NCBI GenBank assembly: GCA_013816645.1
Contig: JACDEC010000108.1
Location: 1-5,738 of the forward strand
Direction: 5' to 3'
Length of the DNA: 5,738 bases
Origin: Planctomycetota bacterium
GTDB taxonomy: Bacteria; Planctomycetota; UBA11346
In this document: piece after piece, positions 1 through 5,617 of the stretch
How positions within the stretch are numbered: position 1 is the stretch's first letter
Layout of the letters: each line of letters starts with the position of its first letter
Position numbers and translations under genes: made by a program
Notes under the pieces: generated by a model
Told to the model about the DNA's origin: nothing
The model's database searches: none
What the model saw: only the letters and a program-made list of their open reading frames with translations

Positions 1-1
1 G

Positions 2-343
2 CTCGAGGACGCCCTGCTCGCCATCGCCACCCCTGGCGCCAGCAGTTCGAGCGGCTTCGCCGCCAACCGGCTGCGCCAGGGGGTGGCGGAACTGGCCCGG
101 CGCATCGCGGTCGAGCGCAGCGCGATCGGCGACACCCGCGATCGCCTGCTCGGCGTGCGTGGCGAGGCCCAGCGGCTGGAGGGTGCCCTGGGCCGCCGAC
201 TGCTCGGCGAGGCCGATCGTTGGCTCAAGGAGTTGCCCGACCTCGGGCTCGGCGCCGACCTCGCCGGACAGCGGGCCGCGGCGATCGCCTGCTGCGAGCG
301 CATTGTCGCCGCCAGCCGGACGGCGCGTCCCTCGCGCCCATGA
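2..343 (+). CDS. Unrecognised helical protein, C-terminal part (5' end outside window)
   Basis: The frame is open from the left edge of the window to a TGA at 341-343, giving at least 113 residues. A GTG at 83 could be read as a start, but the same frame continues upstream with the same strongly GC-ending codons, so I treat this as the end of a longer gene. The visible part is rich in Ala, Leu, Arg and Glu with few helix breakers, and has heptad-like stretches (for example RLEGALGRRLLGEADRWL). It therefore probably forms long helices or a coiled coil. It ends in a basic, proline-containing tail (TARPSRP). There is no signal peptide, membrane segment or catalytic motif in the visible part. I do not recognise the family; helical chaperone or adaptor proteins would look like this, but nothing allows a choice. 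The next gene starts 50 bp downstream on the same strand, so co-transcription is likely. Confidence 0.65.
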   Translation, partial: LEDALLAIATPGASSSSGFAANRLRQGVAELARRIAVERSAIGDTRDRLLGVRGEAQRLEGALGRRLLGEADRWLKELPDLGLGADLAGQRAAAIACCERIVAASRTARPSRP

Positions 344-393
344 CCGGGGGGCGTTCCGGCCTTGCCAGCCGGCGGTGTGGGCGACGCTCTGCC

Positions 394-1470
394 ATGCTCC
401 GAATCGCCCCCGTCGTCTTCGTGCTGCTGTTGTTCGTGACCGGCTGCGCCCCGCGCGACACCCCCGCCCCGTCGCAGGTGATCGTGCTGCGCCACTACGG
501 CTGGGAGACCACGGTTCCCGACCCCGAAGCCGAGTGGAATCCGACCAGTTACCAGGTCCTGGTCCGCGCTGCCGGCGGCTTCGCCCTGCTCGAAGAAGGC
601 CAGGGCCACCAGGGCTACTTCAATTCGCTCGAGAAGCGCTCGATGCACGACGCGTCGTGGGTCAACGGCTACGAGTTCGTGTTCGGCCCCGCCGACAACG
701 TGGTGCGCATCCCCGATGGCAGCATCGTGCCGAATACCGACGGGCTGACCGTGGTGGCGATGCGCGCGGCGCAGCCCACCGAGACCCGCCTGCTCTCGCG
801 CTCGGGCTGGCGCCCGCGGCTGTGGCGCGATCGGATCGTCGCCCAGATCGAGGATCGCATCGTGTTGATCGATAGCGCCGGGACGATGAACGATTTCGTG
901 CCGGGCTTCCTACCCGAACCCCAGCGCCACGGCCCCGGCATCTGCTTCCAGCAGACGCCGGTGCTCGAGGAGGACCACTGGACCGCCAAGCCGCGGCTCG
1001 GCGCGCTGGTCGTGCGCTGGCAGCCCGCGCGCATCAGCGGCATCCCCGCTGCGATCCAGCCAGCGTGGACCGCCGATGGCGGCGTGGTCGCGGTGCAGCT
1101 CGGTTCCGAGCCAGCGGCCGATGCGCCCTGGTGGCGTGTCCCGACCAAACTCGTGCACCTCGCCGGACCCAACGCTGCCCCGGTGGTCGTCGCCAGCGAT
1201 ATGCACGATCCGGCGCCTCATCCGACCCTGCCGATGGTCGCCGCGACCGATCGTGACGGTCGCTTGGTGCTGATCGATCTGCGCGGTCGCCCCCAGGCGG
1301 TGCTCGCCGAGATCGGTGAACGCCCGCGCTGGAGCGGCGATGGCCAGCGCCTGCTCGTCGAGGAACCCTTGCAGGTCGCGCCCAAGCCCGACCAGACCCC
1401 CGCGCATGCGCAGGCGCTCGCCGACCAGGGGCGCTACGTGCACGTCTACGTGCTCAAGCTGGGTACATGA
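394..1470 (+). CDS. Predicted outer-membrane-type lipoprotein with TolB/PD40-like beta-propeller motifs
   Basis: Encodes 358 residues. The start at ATG 394 is chosen because it places a textbook lipoprotein signal at the N-terminus: a short basic start (MLR), a hydrophobic core (residues 4-15) and the lipobox VTGC with the acylated Cys at 18. The frame is open further upstream, but that would bury the signal. Ala at +2 argues against inner-membrane retention. The mature part is rich in short beta strands separated by Asp/Gly turns. Several segments resemble PD40/TolB propeller blades: AWTADGGVVAV (about 224-234), ATDRDGRLVLIDLRG (about 284-298) and PRWSGDGQRLLV (about 311-322). Propeller proteins of this kind usually act as binding or scaffolding modules in the periplasm; the ligand is unknown. 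The two Cys of the mature part are Cys18 and Cys184. Only 16 bp separate it from the flavin-reductase-like gene, so they are probably co-transcribed, although no functional link is evident. No strong Shine-Dalgarno precedes the ATG. Confidence 0.8.
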   Translation: MLRIAPVVFVLLLFVTGCAPRDTPAPSQVIVLRHYGWETTVPDPEAEWNPTSYQVLVRAAGGFALLEEGQGHQGYFNSLEKRSMHDASWVNGYEFVFGPADNVVRIPDGSIVPNTDGLTVVAMRAAQPTETRLLSRSGWRPRLWRDRIVAQIEDRIVLIDSAGTMNDFVPGFLPEPQRHGPGICFQQTPVLEEDHWTAKPRLGALVVRWQPARISGIPAAIQPAWTADGGVVAVQLGSEPAADAPWWRVPTKLVHLAGPNAAPVVVASDMHDPAPHPTLPMVAATDRDGRLVLIDLRGRPQAVLAEIGERPRWSGDGQRLLVEEPLQVAPKPDQTPAHAQALADQGRYVHVYVLKLGT

Positions 1471-1486
1471 TCGTCGGACGACGCTG

Positions 1487-2110
1487 ATGCCGTCGTTCGC
1501 CCCGGCGCAGCTCAGCCACAAGGACCGCTACCACCTGCTGATCAATGCGATCGTGCCGCGCCCGATCGCCTGGATCACCACGCGCGATGCCGCGGGAACG
1601 GTGAATCTGGCGCCGTTCAGCTTCTTCAACGGGGTATGCGCCCAGCCGCCGATCGTCTCGGTGTCGATCATCGATCGGGTGCCGCCCAAGGACACGCTGG
1701 TCAACCTGCGGGCCAATGGCGAGGCGGTCGTGCACCTTGTGCCGATGGGAGAGCTCGAACGCATGCATGCCAGCGGCGGCGAATACGCGCATGCCGTCAG
1801 CGAGGCCGAGGTGCTCGGCCTGGCGCTGCTGCCGAGCGTGCGGGTCGCCCCGCCGCGCCTGGCGATCGCCGACGTCGCCTTCGAATGCCGATTGCATCGC
1901 ATTGTCGAGGTCGGTCAGCCAGTGGCGAGCCTGTGCCTGCTCGAAGTGGTCCATGCGCATGTCGCCGAGTGGATCGCGACCGAGGATGGACTGCCGGATC
2001 CGTTGCGGATGCGCGCCGTGGCTCGGCTGGGAGCGCGGAACTATCTCACGGGCGATGGCTGGAAGATCCGGGCGATGCCGGCGCAGGACGTACCGCCCAA
2101 GCTACGCTGA
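1487..2110 (+). CDS. Flavin reductase-like FMN-binding protein (DIM6/NTAB type)
   Basis: Encodes 207 residues, the usual size for single-domain members of the flavin reductase-like family (PF01613). The frame runs upstream into the preceding gene, but ATG 1487 puts the family's N-terminus (YHLLINAIVPRPIAWITT, residues 15-32) in its normal place. Family landmarks are PRPIAWITT (24-32), NLAPFSFFNGV (40-50, the FMN-phosphate/isoalloxazine-contacting strand and loop), PPIVSVSI (54-61), KDTLVNLRANGE (68-79, the typical 'DT..N' element) and the C-terminal ARLGARNY (179-186), equivalent to the 'RLGG..Y' signature. Members bind FMN as homodimers in the cytoplasm. They act as NAD(P)H:flavin oxidoreductases, as partners of two-component monooxygenases, or as FMN proteins of unknown substrate. 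No oxygenase partner is present here, so the substrate cannot be named. The start lies 16 bp after the lipoprotein stop, which suggests an operon. The gene ends at a convergent junction. Confidence 0.9.
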   Translation: MPSFAPAQLSHKDRYHLLINAIVPRPIAWITTRDAAGTVNLAPFSFFNGVCAQPPIVSVSIIDRVPPKDTLVNLRANGEAVVHLVPMGELERMHASGGEYAHAVSEAEVLGLALLPSVRVAPPRLAIADVAFECRLHRIVEVGQPVASLCLLEVVHAHVAEWIATEDGLPDPLRMRAVARLGARNYLTGDGWKIRAMPAQDVPPKLR

Positions 2111-2112
2111 TG

Positions 2113-2129
2113 GCGCAGCACCGCTGCGC
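2113..2129. terminator. Hairpin between convergent genes, possible bidirectional terminator
   Basis: A perfect 7-bp stem, GCGCAGC / GCTGCGC, with a 3-nt loop (ACC) starts 3 bp after the stop of the + strand flavin-reductase gene and lies 13 bp beyond the stop of the - strand gene. Its position in a 31-bp convergent gap suggests it could end transcripts from both sides. There is no T-run on either strand, so it is not a classical intrinsic terminator. Confidence 0.45.
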
Positions 2130-2141
2130 GTCGACTCCGCT

Positions 2142-3191
2142 CTACAATTCCTTCTTCTTGAAATCGATGCCATCGAGCAGCAGCTCGCCCTCAGCCTTGC
2201 CGTTGTAGACCAGGAAGAGCAGTTCCTTCACGTCGTCGAGATGGGCCATCGGGGCGTTCGGGGTCCAGTCCGGGGCGATCTTGAAGTTCTTCTCCAGCAG
2301 ATTGAAGTGCACCTCGACGAAGCCCTTGCCCGGCGGGATGGCGACCGTCGGGCTTTCGTGCCAGACGTATTCGCCGGTCTTCAGCGCGATCGCCAGGTCC
2401 ACCGGCTTGTCCGTGGGGTTGCTGGCGTAGAGCGTGAGCATCGGCGTGTCCTTGACCGAGATCCCGGGCAGCGGCCGCTTGGCAGCGGCCTTCTCCTTGT
2501 CGCCGGGATGGTAGGTCAGGCGCAGAACCTGGTTGGTGCCGTCCTCGGTGGTGACCTTGACGACCTGGACCTCGCAGGCGTTGAAGTACTGCACCGACTC
2601 CCCGGTGAAGGCCCGCGCTTCCATGCCGTCGTTGACCGCTGGTTTGGCCGGACCCTCGATCGGCGTATTGGCGACCTTCTCGTGATCGGCGAGCAGATCT
2701 TCGAGCTGCTTCAGGCGAGCGAGCGGTTCGCTGGCGGTTCCACCGGCGGTCCGATAGGCGCGGTACAACGGGATCGCCGCCTCCGGGCCCTTCATCTCGT
2801 CGATCAGCCGCGCGTAGAGGGCGCGCGCTTCGATCGGACCATTCGGGACCGCTACGGCGAGCGAGAGCAACGTCGCCGCTTCCTCGCGCAGGCTTTTGGT
2901 CAGGCACCATTTGGCGAGCGCGTACAGACCCGCGGCGTCGTTGTCCGAGACTTTCGCACGGCGCGTCGCGTAGCTCTCCTCGATCCGCTCGATCAGGTCC
3001 CGACGCATGACCAGCACCCCGCCGCGGGTGCGGATCGCGGTGCTGCCGTCGCGCACCACGACCGTATCATCGACCGTGCCGGTGATGCGCTGACCGTTGG
3101 TGAGCAGGACCACGTCCTGCGCAGCCGGAGCGGCTTCGGCCGCCAGCGCCGGGCAGATGACAGCGAGCAGGAGGGGGAGGAGGCAGCGCAT
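2142..3191 (-). CDS. Secreted protein: N-terminal small beta domain, helical segment, CBM-like C-terminal beta domain
   Basis: Encodes 349 residues. The frame is open for another 45 codons upstream, to 3326, but ATG 3191 gives a clean Sec signal peptide (MRCLLPLLLAVICPALA, residues 1-17, with AxA-type cleavage near 17-20), so the upstream part is read as leader. Residues 26-72 (DVVLLTNGQRITGTV...VLVMRRDLIERIE) look like a small all-beta barrel of the kind found repeatedly in secreted planctomycete proteins. Residues 84-170 are helical and TPR-like (GLYALAKWCLTKSLREEA; AAIPLYRAYRTAG). A linker with Pro/Lys follows (176-190). Residues 193-344 form a beta-rich domain resembling carbohydrate-binding jelly rolls: LTLYASNPTDKPVDLAI, PPGKGFVEVHFNL and the terminal ELLFLVYNGK...LLLDGIDF. 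No catalytic residues are recognisable. Role: probably an extracytoplasmic binding or structural protein; the ligand is unknown. The kinase gene lies upstream on the same strand, 185 bp away. Confidence 0.82.
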   Translation of the reverse strand: MRCLLPLLLAVICPALAAEAAPAAQDVVLLTNGQRITGTVDDTVVVRDGSTAIRTRGGVLVMRRDLIERIEESYATRRAKVSDNDAAGLYALAKWCLTKSLREEAATLLSLAVAVPNGPIEARALYARLIDEMKGPEAAIPLYRAYRTAGGTASEPLARLKQLEDLLADHEKVANTPIEGPAKPAVNDGMEARAFTGESVQYFNACEVQVVKVTTEDGTNQVLRLTYHPGDKEKAAAKRPLPGISVKDTPMLTLYASNPTDKPVDLAIALKTGEYVWHESPTVAIPPGKGFVEVHFNLLEKNFKIAPDWTPNAPMAHLDDVKELLFLVYNGKAEGELLLDGIDFKKKEL

Positions 3192-3222
3192 CGGGATGGA
3201 GGGTACCCTGATCAGACGCGTG

Positions 3223-3240
3223 GGACAGGGCAAGCTGTCC
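3223..3240 (-). other. Small hairpin in the leader of the secreted-protein gene
   Basis: GGACAG / CTGTCC forms a perfect 6-bp stem with a 6-nt loop, 31 bp upstream of the - strand ATG at 3191. A 10-bp palindrome AGGGTACCCT (3200-3209) lies between it and the start codon, where a ribosome-binding site would sit. Either could be a transcript structure or an operator. Short palindromes occur by chance at this GC content, so this is only a candidate. Confidence 0.25.
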
Positions 3241-3260
3241 TCCCGGTTGGAGGCCTGGTT

Positions 3261-3312
3261 GCCACTGAGCAGCGCCAGTGAGCAGCGCCACTGAGCAGCG
3301 CCAGTGAGCGGC
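3261..3312. repeat. Four tandem copies of a 13-bp unit with alternating C/G
   Basis: The unit GCCA(C/G)TGAGCAGC is repeated four times without spacer: 3261-3273 (C), 3274-3286 (G), 3287-3299 (C) and 3300-3312 (G, with the final AGC changed to GGC). The alternating base makes CACTG in one copy the reverse complement of CAGTG in the next, so each pair of neighbours can form a 5-bp stem with an 8-nt loop. It lies 70-121 bp upstream of the secreted-protein ATG (on that gene's strand), between it and the kinase. A 13-bp period would shift frame with each copy, which supports a non-coding region. Confidence 0.9.
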
Positions 3313-3352
3313 GGATGCCACTCCATCAGAAGCGGTTTCCGGGGATGAGCGT

Positions 3353-3368
3353 GACCGGGCTTCCGGTC
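3353..3368 (-). terminator. Hairpin just after the kinase stop, possible terminator
   Basis: GACCGG / CCGGTC is a perfect 6-bp stem with a tetraloop (GCTT on the + strand, AAGC on the - strand), starting 8 bp beyond the kinase stop. The stem can be lengthened by a wobble pair and a G-C pair to 3351-3370. There is no T-tract downstream, so it may be a weak or Rho-assisted terminator, or a transcript-end stabiliser within a two-gene transcript. Confidence 0.4.
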
Positions 3369-3376
3369 GCCAGGGA

Positions 3377-4321
3377 TCAGCCCCCGCGCAGGACCAGGGC
3401 GGCGATCGCCAGGGCCAGGAGCACCACCACGACCAGTCCCAGGGCCCAGTTGGTGCGGGCTGGTCGGGGAGCCTCGACGGGGCCAGGCTGCGCTGGGACG
3501 GGTCGAGCGGGCGGCTCGAGCAGGGCGATCAGCTCCGTCGCATCCGGCCGATCCAGGGGATCCTTGTCCAGGCAGCGCGCGATCGCGGCGGCGAGATCGG
3601 CCGGGATGTCCGGGCGCAGGGTGCGCAGATCGGGAGGGGCCTTGGTCAGATGGCCGTGCATGACATCGACCGGGGTCTTGCCGGGGAAGGGCGGCGTACC
3701 GACCAGCGCGTGGAACAAGGTGCCACCGAGGCCGTAGATGTCCGCCTTGGGCGAGATCGCCTGGGGGTCCTTGATGGCTTCGGGAGCGACGTACAGCGGT
3801 GTCCCGACCAGCATGCCGGTGGCGGTCAGGCGGACATCGTGCGCCAGATCCTTGGCCAAGCCGAGGTCGGCGATCTTGGCCCGACCATTGCGCTCGATGA
3901 GCAGGTTCTCGGGTTTGATATCGCGGTGGACGATGCCCTCGGCATGGATCGCGGCCAACCCGCGCGCCGCGTCGAGGGCGACCTGGCGCGCGAGGTCGGC
4001 GGCGATCGGCCCGTCGCTGTCCACCAGGGAGCCGAGGTCACGACCATCGACGAGTTCCATGACCAGGTAGGCCACGCCATCCTGGTCGCCGGCGTCGAGC
4101 ACCTGGACGACGTACTCGCTGTGCACCCGCGCCGCCGCCTTGCCTTCGCGCAGGAAACGCTCGCGGTGCTTGGGCTTGTCCTGCGCGGCCAGCATCTTGA
4201 CCGCGACCTCGCGGTCGAAGCGCAGGTGCAGACCGCGGTACACCACGCCCATCGAACCGCTGCCCAAGGGCGCGGTGAGGCGCACATTGCCGAACACTTT
4301 GCCGACCAGGTCACCGTGCAT
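3377..4321 (-). CDS. Hanks-type Ser/Thr protein kinase with C-terminal membrane anchor
   Basis: Encodes 314 residues. ATG 4321 is chosen over the upstream ATG at 4399 because the kinase domain begins right after it and the extra 26 residues are unlike the family. Kinase landmarks in order are: Gly loop GSGSMGVV (20-27), VAVK with ATP-binding Lys42, helix-C Glu (probably Glu59), catalytic loop HRDIKPEN (132-139; Asp134, Lys136, Asn139), metal-binding DLG (152-154, where most kinases have DFG), GTPLYVAPE (173-181), DIYGLGGTLFHALVG (194-208) and the late Arg258 in DPLDRPD. All catalytic residues are present, so it should be active. A Pro/Ala-rich linker (270-289) leads to one hydrophobic helix (about 292-311), and only three residues (RGG) follow it. 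It is therefore a cytoplasmic kinase held by a tail anchor, with no external sensor domain. Its targets are unknown. It is divergent from the TruD-family gene and upstream of the secreted-protein gene. Confidence 0.95.
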   Translation of the reverse strand: MHGDLVGKVFGNVRLTAPLGSGSMGVVYRGLHLRFDREVAVKMLAAQDKPKHRERFLREGKAAARVHSEYVVQVLDAGDQDGVAYLVMELVDGRDLGSLVDSDGPIAADLARQVALDAARGLAAIHAEGIVHRDIKPENLLIERNGRAKIADLGLAKDLAHDVRLTATGMLVGTPLYVAPEAIKDPQAISPKADIYGLGGTLFHALVGTPPFPGKTPVDVMHGHLTKAPPDLRTLRPDIPADLAAAIARCLDKDPLDRPDATELIALLEPPARPVPAQPGPVEAPRPARTNWALGLVVVVLLALAIAALVLRGG

Positions 4322-4422
4322 GGACGCGGAGAGGTTAGCACGGCGGGGACCAGCCCGCCAGAGCGACGATGCGCGGACGTTTGGCCATCGACAGCCCACC
4401 AGGGCCGCACAACCTGCGCGCC
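4322..4422. promoter_or_regulatory. Divergent intergenic region between kinase and TruD-family genes
   Basis: This 101-bp segment separates two divergent starts and should hold the promoters for both genes, though I see no convincing -35/-10 pair. It contains a 6-bp stem GGCGGG / CCCGCC with a 6-nt loop (4342-4359), 20 bp upstream of the kinase ATG, which could be an operator or a leader hairpin. If the TruD-family protein instead starts at ATG 4369, the region shrinks to 47 bp. Confidence 0.4.
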
Positions 4423-5454
4423 ATGACCGCGCTCAGCCGATGCACCGCCGATCTGCCTGGAACGGGCGGCGAATGGCGCGACCACCTCGGGGGCTGCGAA
4501 GAGGTCCTCGCCAACGAACCCGGTGGCGACGGCAAGCACGTCTGGGTCAAGGTGGCGAAGACCGACCTGGGTTCCCAGCAGGCCCGTGCGGCCGTGGCGC
4601 GCGCGGTGCACGCACCGACCGAGAGCGTGTCCTTCGCCGGCAATCGCGAGCGCCGGGGCCGCTGCGTGCAGTGGTTCAGCCTGCCCGAGGACCTGGTCGA
4701 GTATCCGCAGGCGCTCAAGACCGCCGGAGCGCACGGCAAGGTCAAGGTCCTGACCATCACCCGGTCAAAGCGTCCGGTCAGCGAGGCCAGCGTAGTGCGC
4801 CTGCGTTGGAGCGCGCACATCAAGGGCGGCGCGACCAATGACGGCTACCGCCGCGCCACCGCGATCCTCGACCGCCTGCGCACCGCCGGCTGCCCCAACT
4901 ACGTCGCGGCATCGCGGCTCGGCAAGCAGGGCAGCTTCGCGCGCTGGGGCCGGCTGCTCGTCGAAGGTCGCCGCCTGCCCCAGCAGGCGGTGCGTGAAGC
5001 CGAGCCGGGGCGCTGCCTCGGCGCCTTCCAGTCCGCGTTGTTCAACCGCTGGCTGGCCACCCGCCTCGATGATGGCCTGCTATCGAGCGTGCTCGCCGGC
5101 GACCGGGTGCTCACCAGCCGTGGCGAGGAGCAGACCGTCGACGACGTGAAGCGCTGGCAGGCTCGCCTGGACAGTTGGGAAGCGGTGGCGATGGGCCCGC
5201 TGTTCGGCGCCGGGATGAGTCCCGCGGCCGAGGTCGCCGCCCAGCGCGAACAGACGCTGCTCGAAGCGGAATCGCTGGATACCGCGATGGTCGCGCGGCT
5301 GCACGGCGCACGTCGTGCGATCCGCTTTCAGCCCGCCAAGCCATTGATCGATATCGCCGGCGAGAACCTGGCGATCTCGGTCGACCTCCCGCCGGACAGC
5401 TACCTCGCCGTGCTGCTGGAGGAGGTGATCAAGCCGGAAGGGCACCTCGAATGA
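4423..5454 (+). CDS. truD: TruD-family tRNA pseudouridine synthase homologue with altered catalytic site
   Basis: Encodes 343 residues, close to the 349 of E. coli TruD, which converts U13 of certain tRNAs to pseudouridine. ATG 4423 is chosen because the family's TADLPGTGG element then lies at residues 8-16; ATG 4369 would add 18 residues. Conserved framework: CEEVLANEP..DGKHVWVKV (25-44, matching the usual VEEIPLYEP..GEHLYV), SFAG (70-73), VQW (82-84), CPNY (157-160), QSALFNRWL (203-211), GPLFGAGM..A..E (258-270), the late GARR (295-298) and LPPDSYLAVLLEE (322-334). Oddities: the usual FAGxKD is FAGNRE, placing Glu76 where the catalytic Asp (Asp80 in E. coli) belongs. The PEDF motif is gone, with a gap of about two residues. 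The GNxF segment is shortened to SEASVVRL (120-127). NYFGxQRFG has become NYVAASRLG (159-167), and the final R-E pair is E-E. Membership of the family is secure, but standard pseudouridylation is doubtful: this may be a pseudoenzyme or a repurposed RNA-binding protein. Codon use matches the neighbours, so it is not a decaying gene. Confidence 0.88.
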   Translation: MTALSRCTADLPGTGGEWRDHLGGCEEVLANEPGGDGKHVWVKVAKTDLGSQQARAAVARAVHAPTESVSFAGNRERRGRCVQWFSLPEDLVEYPQALKTAGAHGKVKVLTITRSKRPVSEASVVRLRWSAHIKGGATNDGYRRATAILDRLRTAGCPNYVAASRLGKQGSFARWGRLLVEGRRLPQQAVREAEPGRCLGAFQSALFNRWLATRLDDGLLSSVLAGDRVLTSRGEEQTVDDVKRWQARLDSWEAVAMGPLFGAGMSPAAEVAAQREQTLLEAESLDTAMVARLHGARRAIRFQPAKPLIDIAGENLAISVDLPPDSYLAVLLEEVIKPEGHLE

Positions 5455-5464
5455 GATTGCCACC

Positions 5465-5501
5465 GTCCGGAAGTCCGGAAGTCCGGAAATCCGGAAGTCC
5501 G
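5465..5501 (+). repeat. Left array, AAGTCCGG units
   Basis: It contains about 4.6 units: a partial GTCCGG (5465-5470), AAGTCCGG at 5471 and 5479, a variant AAATCCGG at 5487, and a truncated AAGTCCG at 5495. It begins 10 bp after the stop of the TruD-family gene. Confidence 0.92.
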
Positions 5502-5569
5502 TCGGGATCGGATGTCTGGCTGCGGGTATTCCGCGCTAAGAGCGAAGATGCGGGTCTCACCTGGTTCCC

Positions 5570-5605
5570 GACTTCCGGACTTCCGGACTTCCGGACTTCC
5601 GGACT
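5570..5605 (-). repeat. Right array, same 8-bp unit in inverse orientation
   Basis: A partial GACTT (5570-5574) is followed by CCGGACTT at 5575, 5583 and 5591 and a truncated CCGGACT at 5599, all identical in the shared bases. It ends 12 bp before the proposed GTG start of fmt, so it lies where that gene's leader or ribosome-binding site would be. Confidence 0.92.
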
Positions 5606-5617
5606 GGTGCCTATCTC

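Larger units (their letters stand above)
5465..5605. repeat. REP/MITE-like element: two opposed 8-bp tandem arrays around a 70-bp core
   Basis: The left array repeats AAGTCCGG and the right array repeats its reverse complement CCGGACTT. Arms 5465-5499 and 5570-5604 are complementary at 34 of 35 positions (the exception is A5489 against C5580), leaving a 70-nt core. Each unit contains the palindrome TCCGGA, so each arm can also fold on itself or pair out of register. The core adds short stems GCGG/CCGC (5522-5534) and CGCT/AGCG (5534-5544). The element fills most of the 163-bp gap between the TruD-family gene and fmt. It carries no transposase and no evident target-site duplication. Confidence 0.85.

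Noticed and set aside
356..372. CCGGC / GCCGG hairpin between the first two genes
   Set aside because: A 5-bp stem with a 7-nt loop is expected by chance at this GC content, and no T-run follows.
220..393. Upstream extension of the lipoprotein
   Set aside because: It overlaps the preceding gene by more than 100 bp and would bury the lipobox signal, which needs to be N-terminal.
1716..3281. Long + strand open frame opposite the secreted-protein gene
   Set aside because: It overlaps the end of the flavin-reductase gene in another frame and is antisense to a gene with a signal peptide and domain structure. Its translation is low-complexity and Arg-rich, as expected for a shadow frame at high GC.
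3192..3326. 45-codon N-terminal extension of the secreted protein
   Set aside because: It would bury the signal peptide and would translate the 13-bp tandem repeat; the sequence looks like a leader, not protein.
3650..4426. + strand open frame opposite the kinase gene
   Set aside because: It is antisense to an unmistakable kinase domain with every catalytic motif, so it is a high-GC shadow frame.
3826..4838. - strand open frames spanning the kinase in another frame and the 5' half of the TruD-family gene
   Set aside because: They overlap two well-supported genes, and their translations are Arg/Ser/Pro-rich with no domain.
5465..5605. CRISPR array
   Set aside because: The units are 8 bp, contiguous and without spacers, and the two arrays are in opposite orientation.
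5465..5605. Intrinsic terminator of the TruD-family gene
   Set aside because: The arms are separated by 70 nt and built from short tandem units, and there is no T-tract; a mobile or repeat element explains it better, although an effect on transcription is possible.
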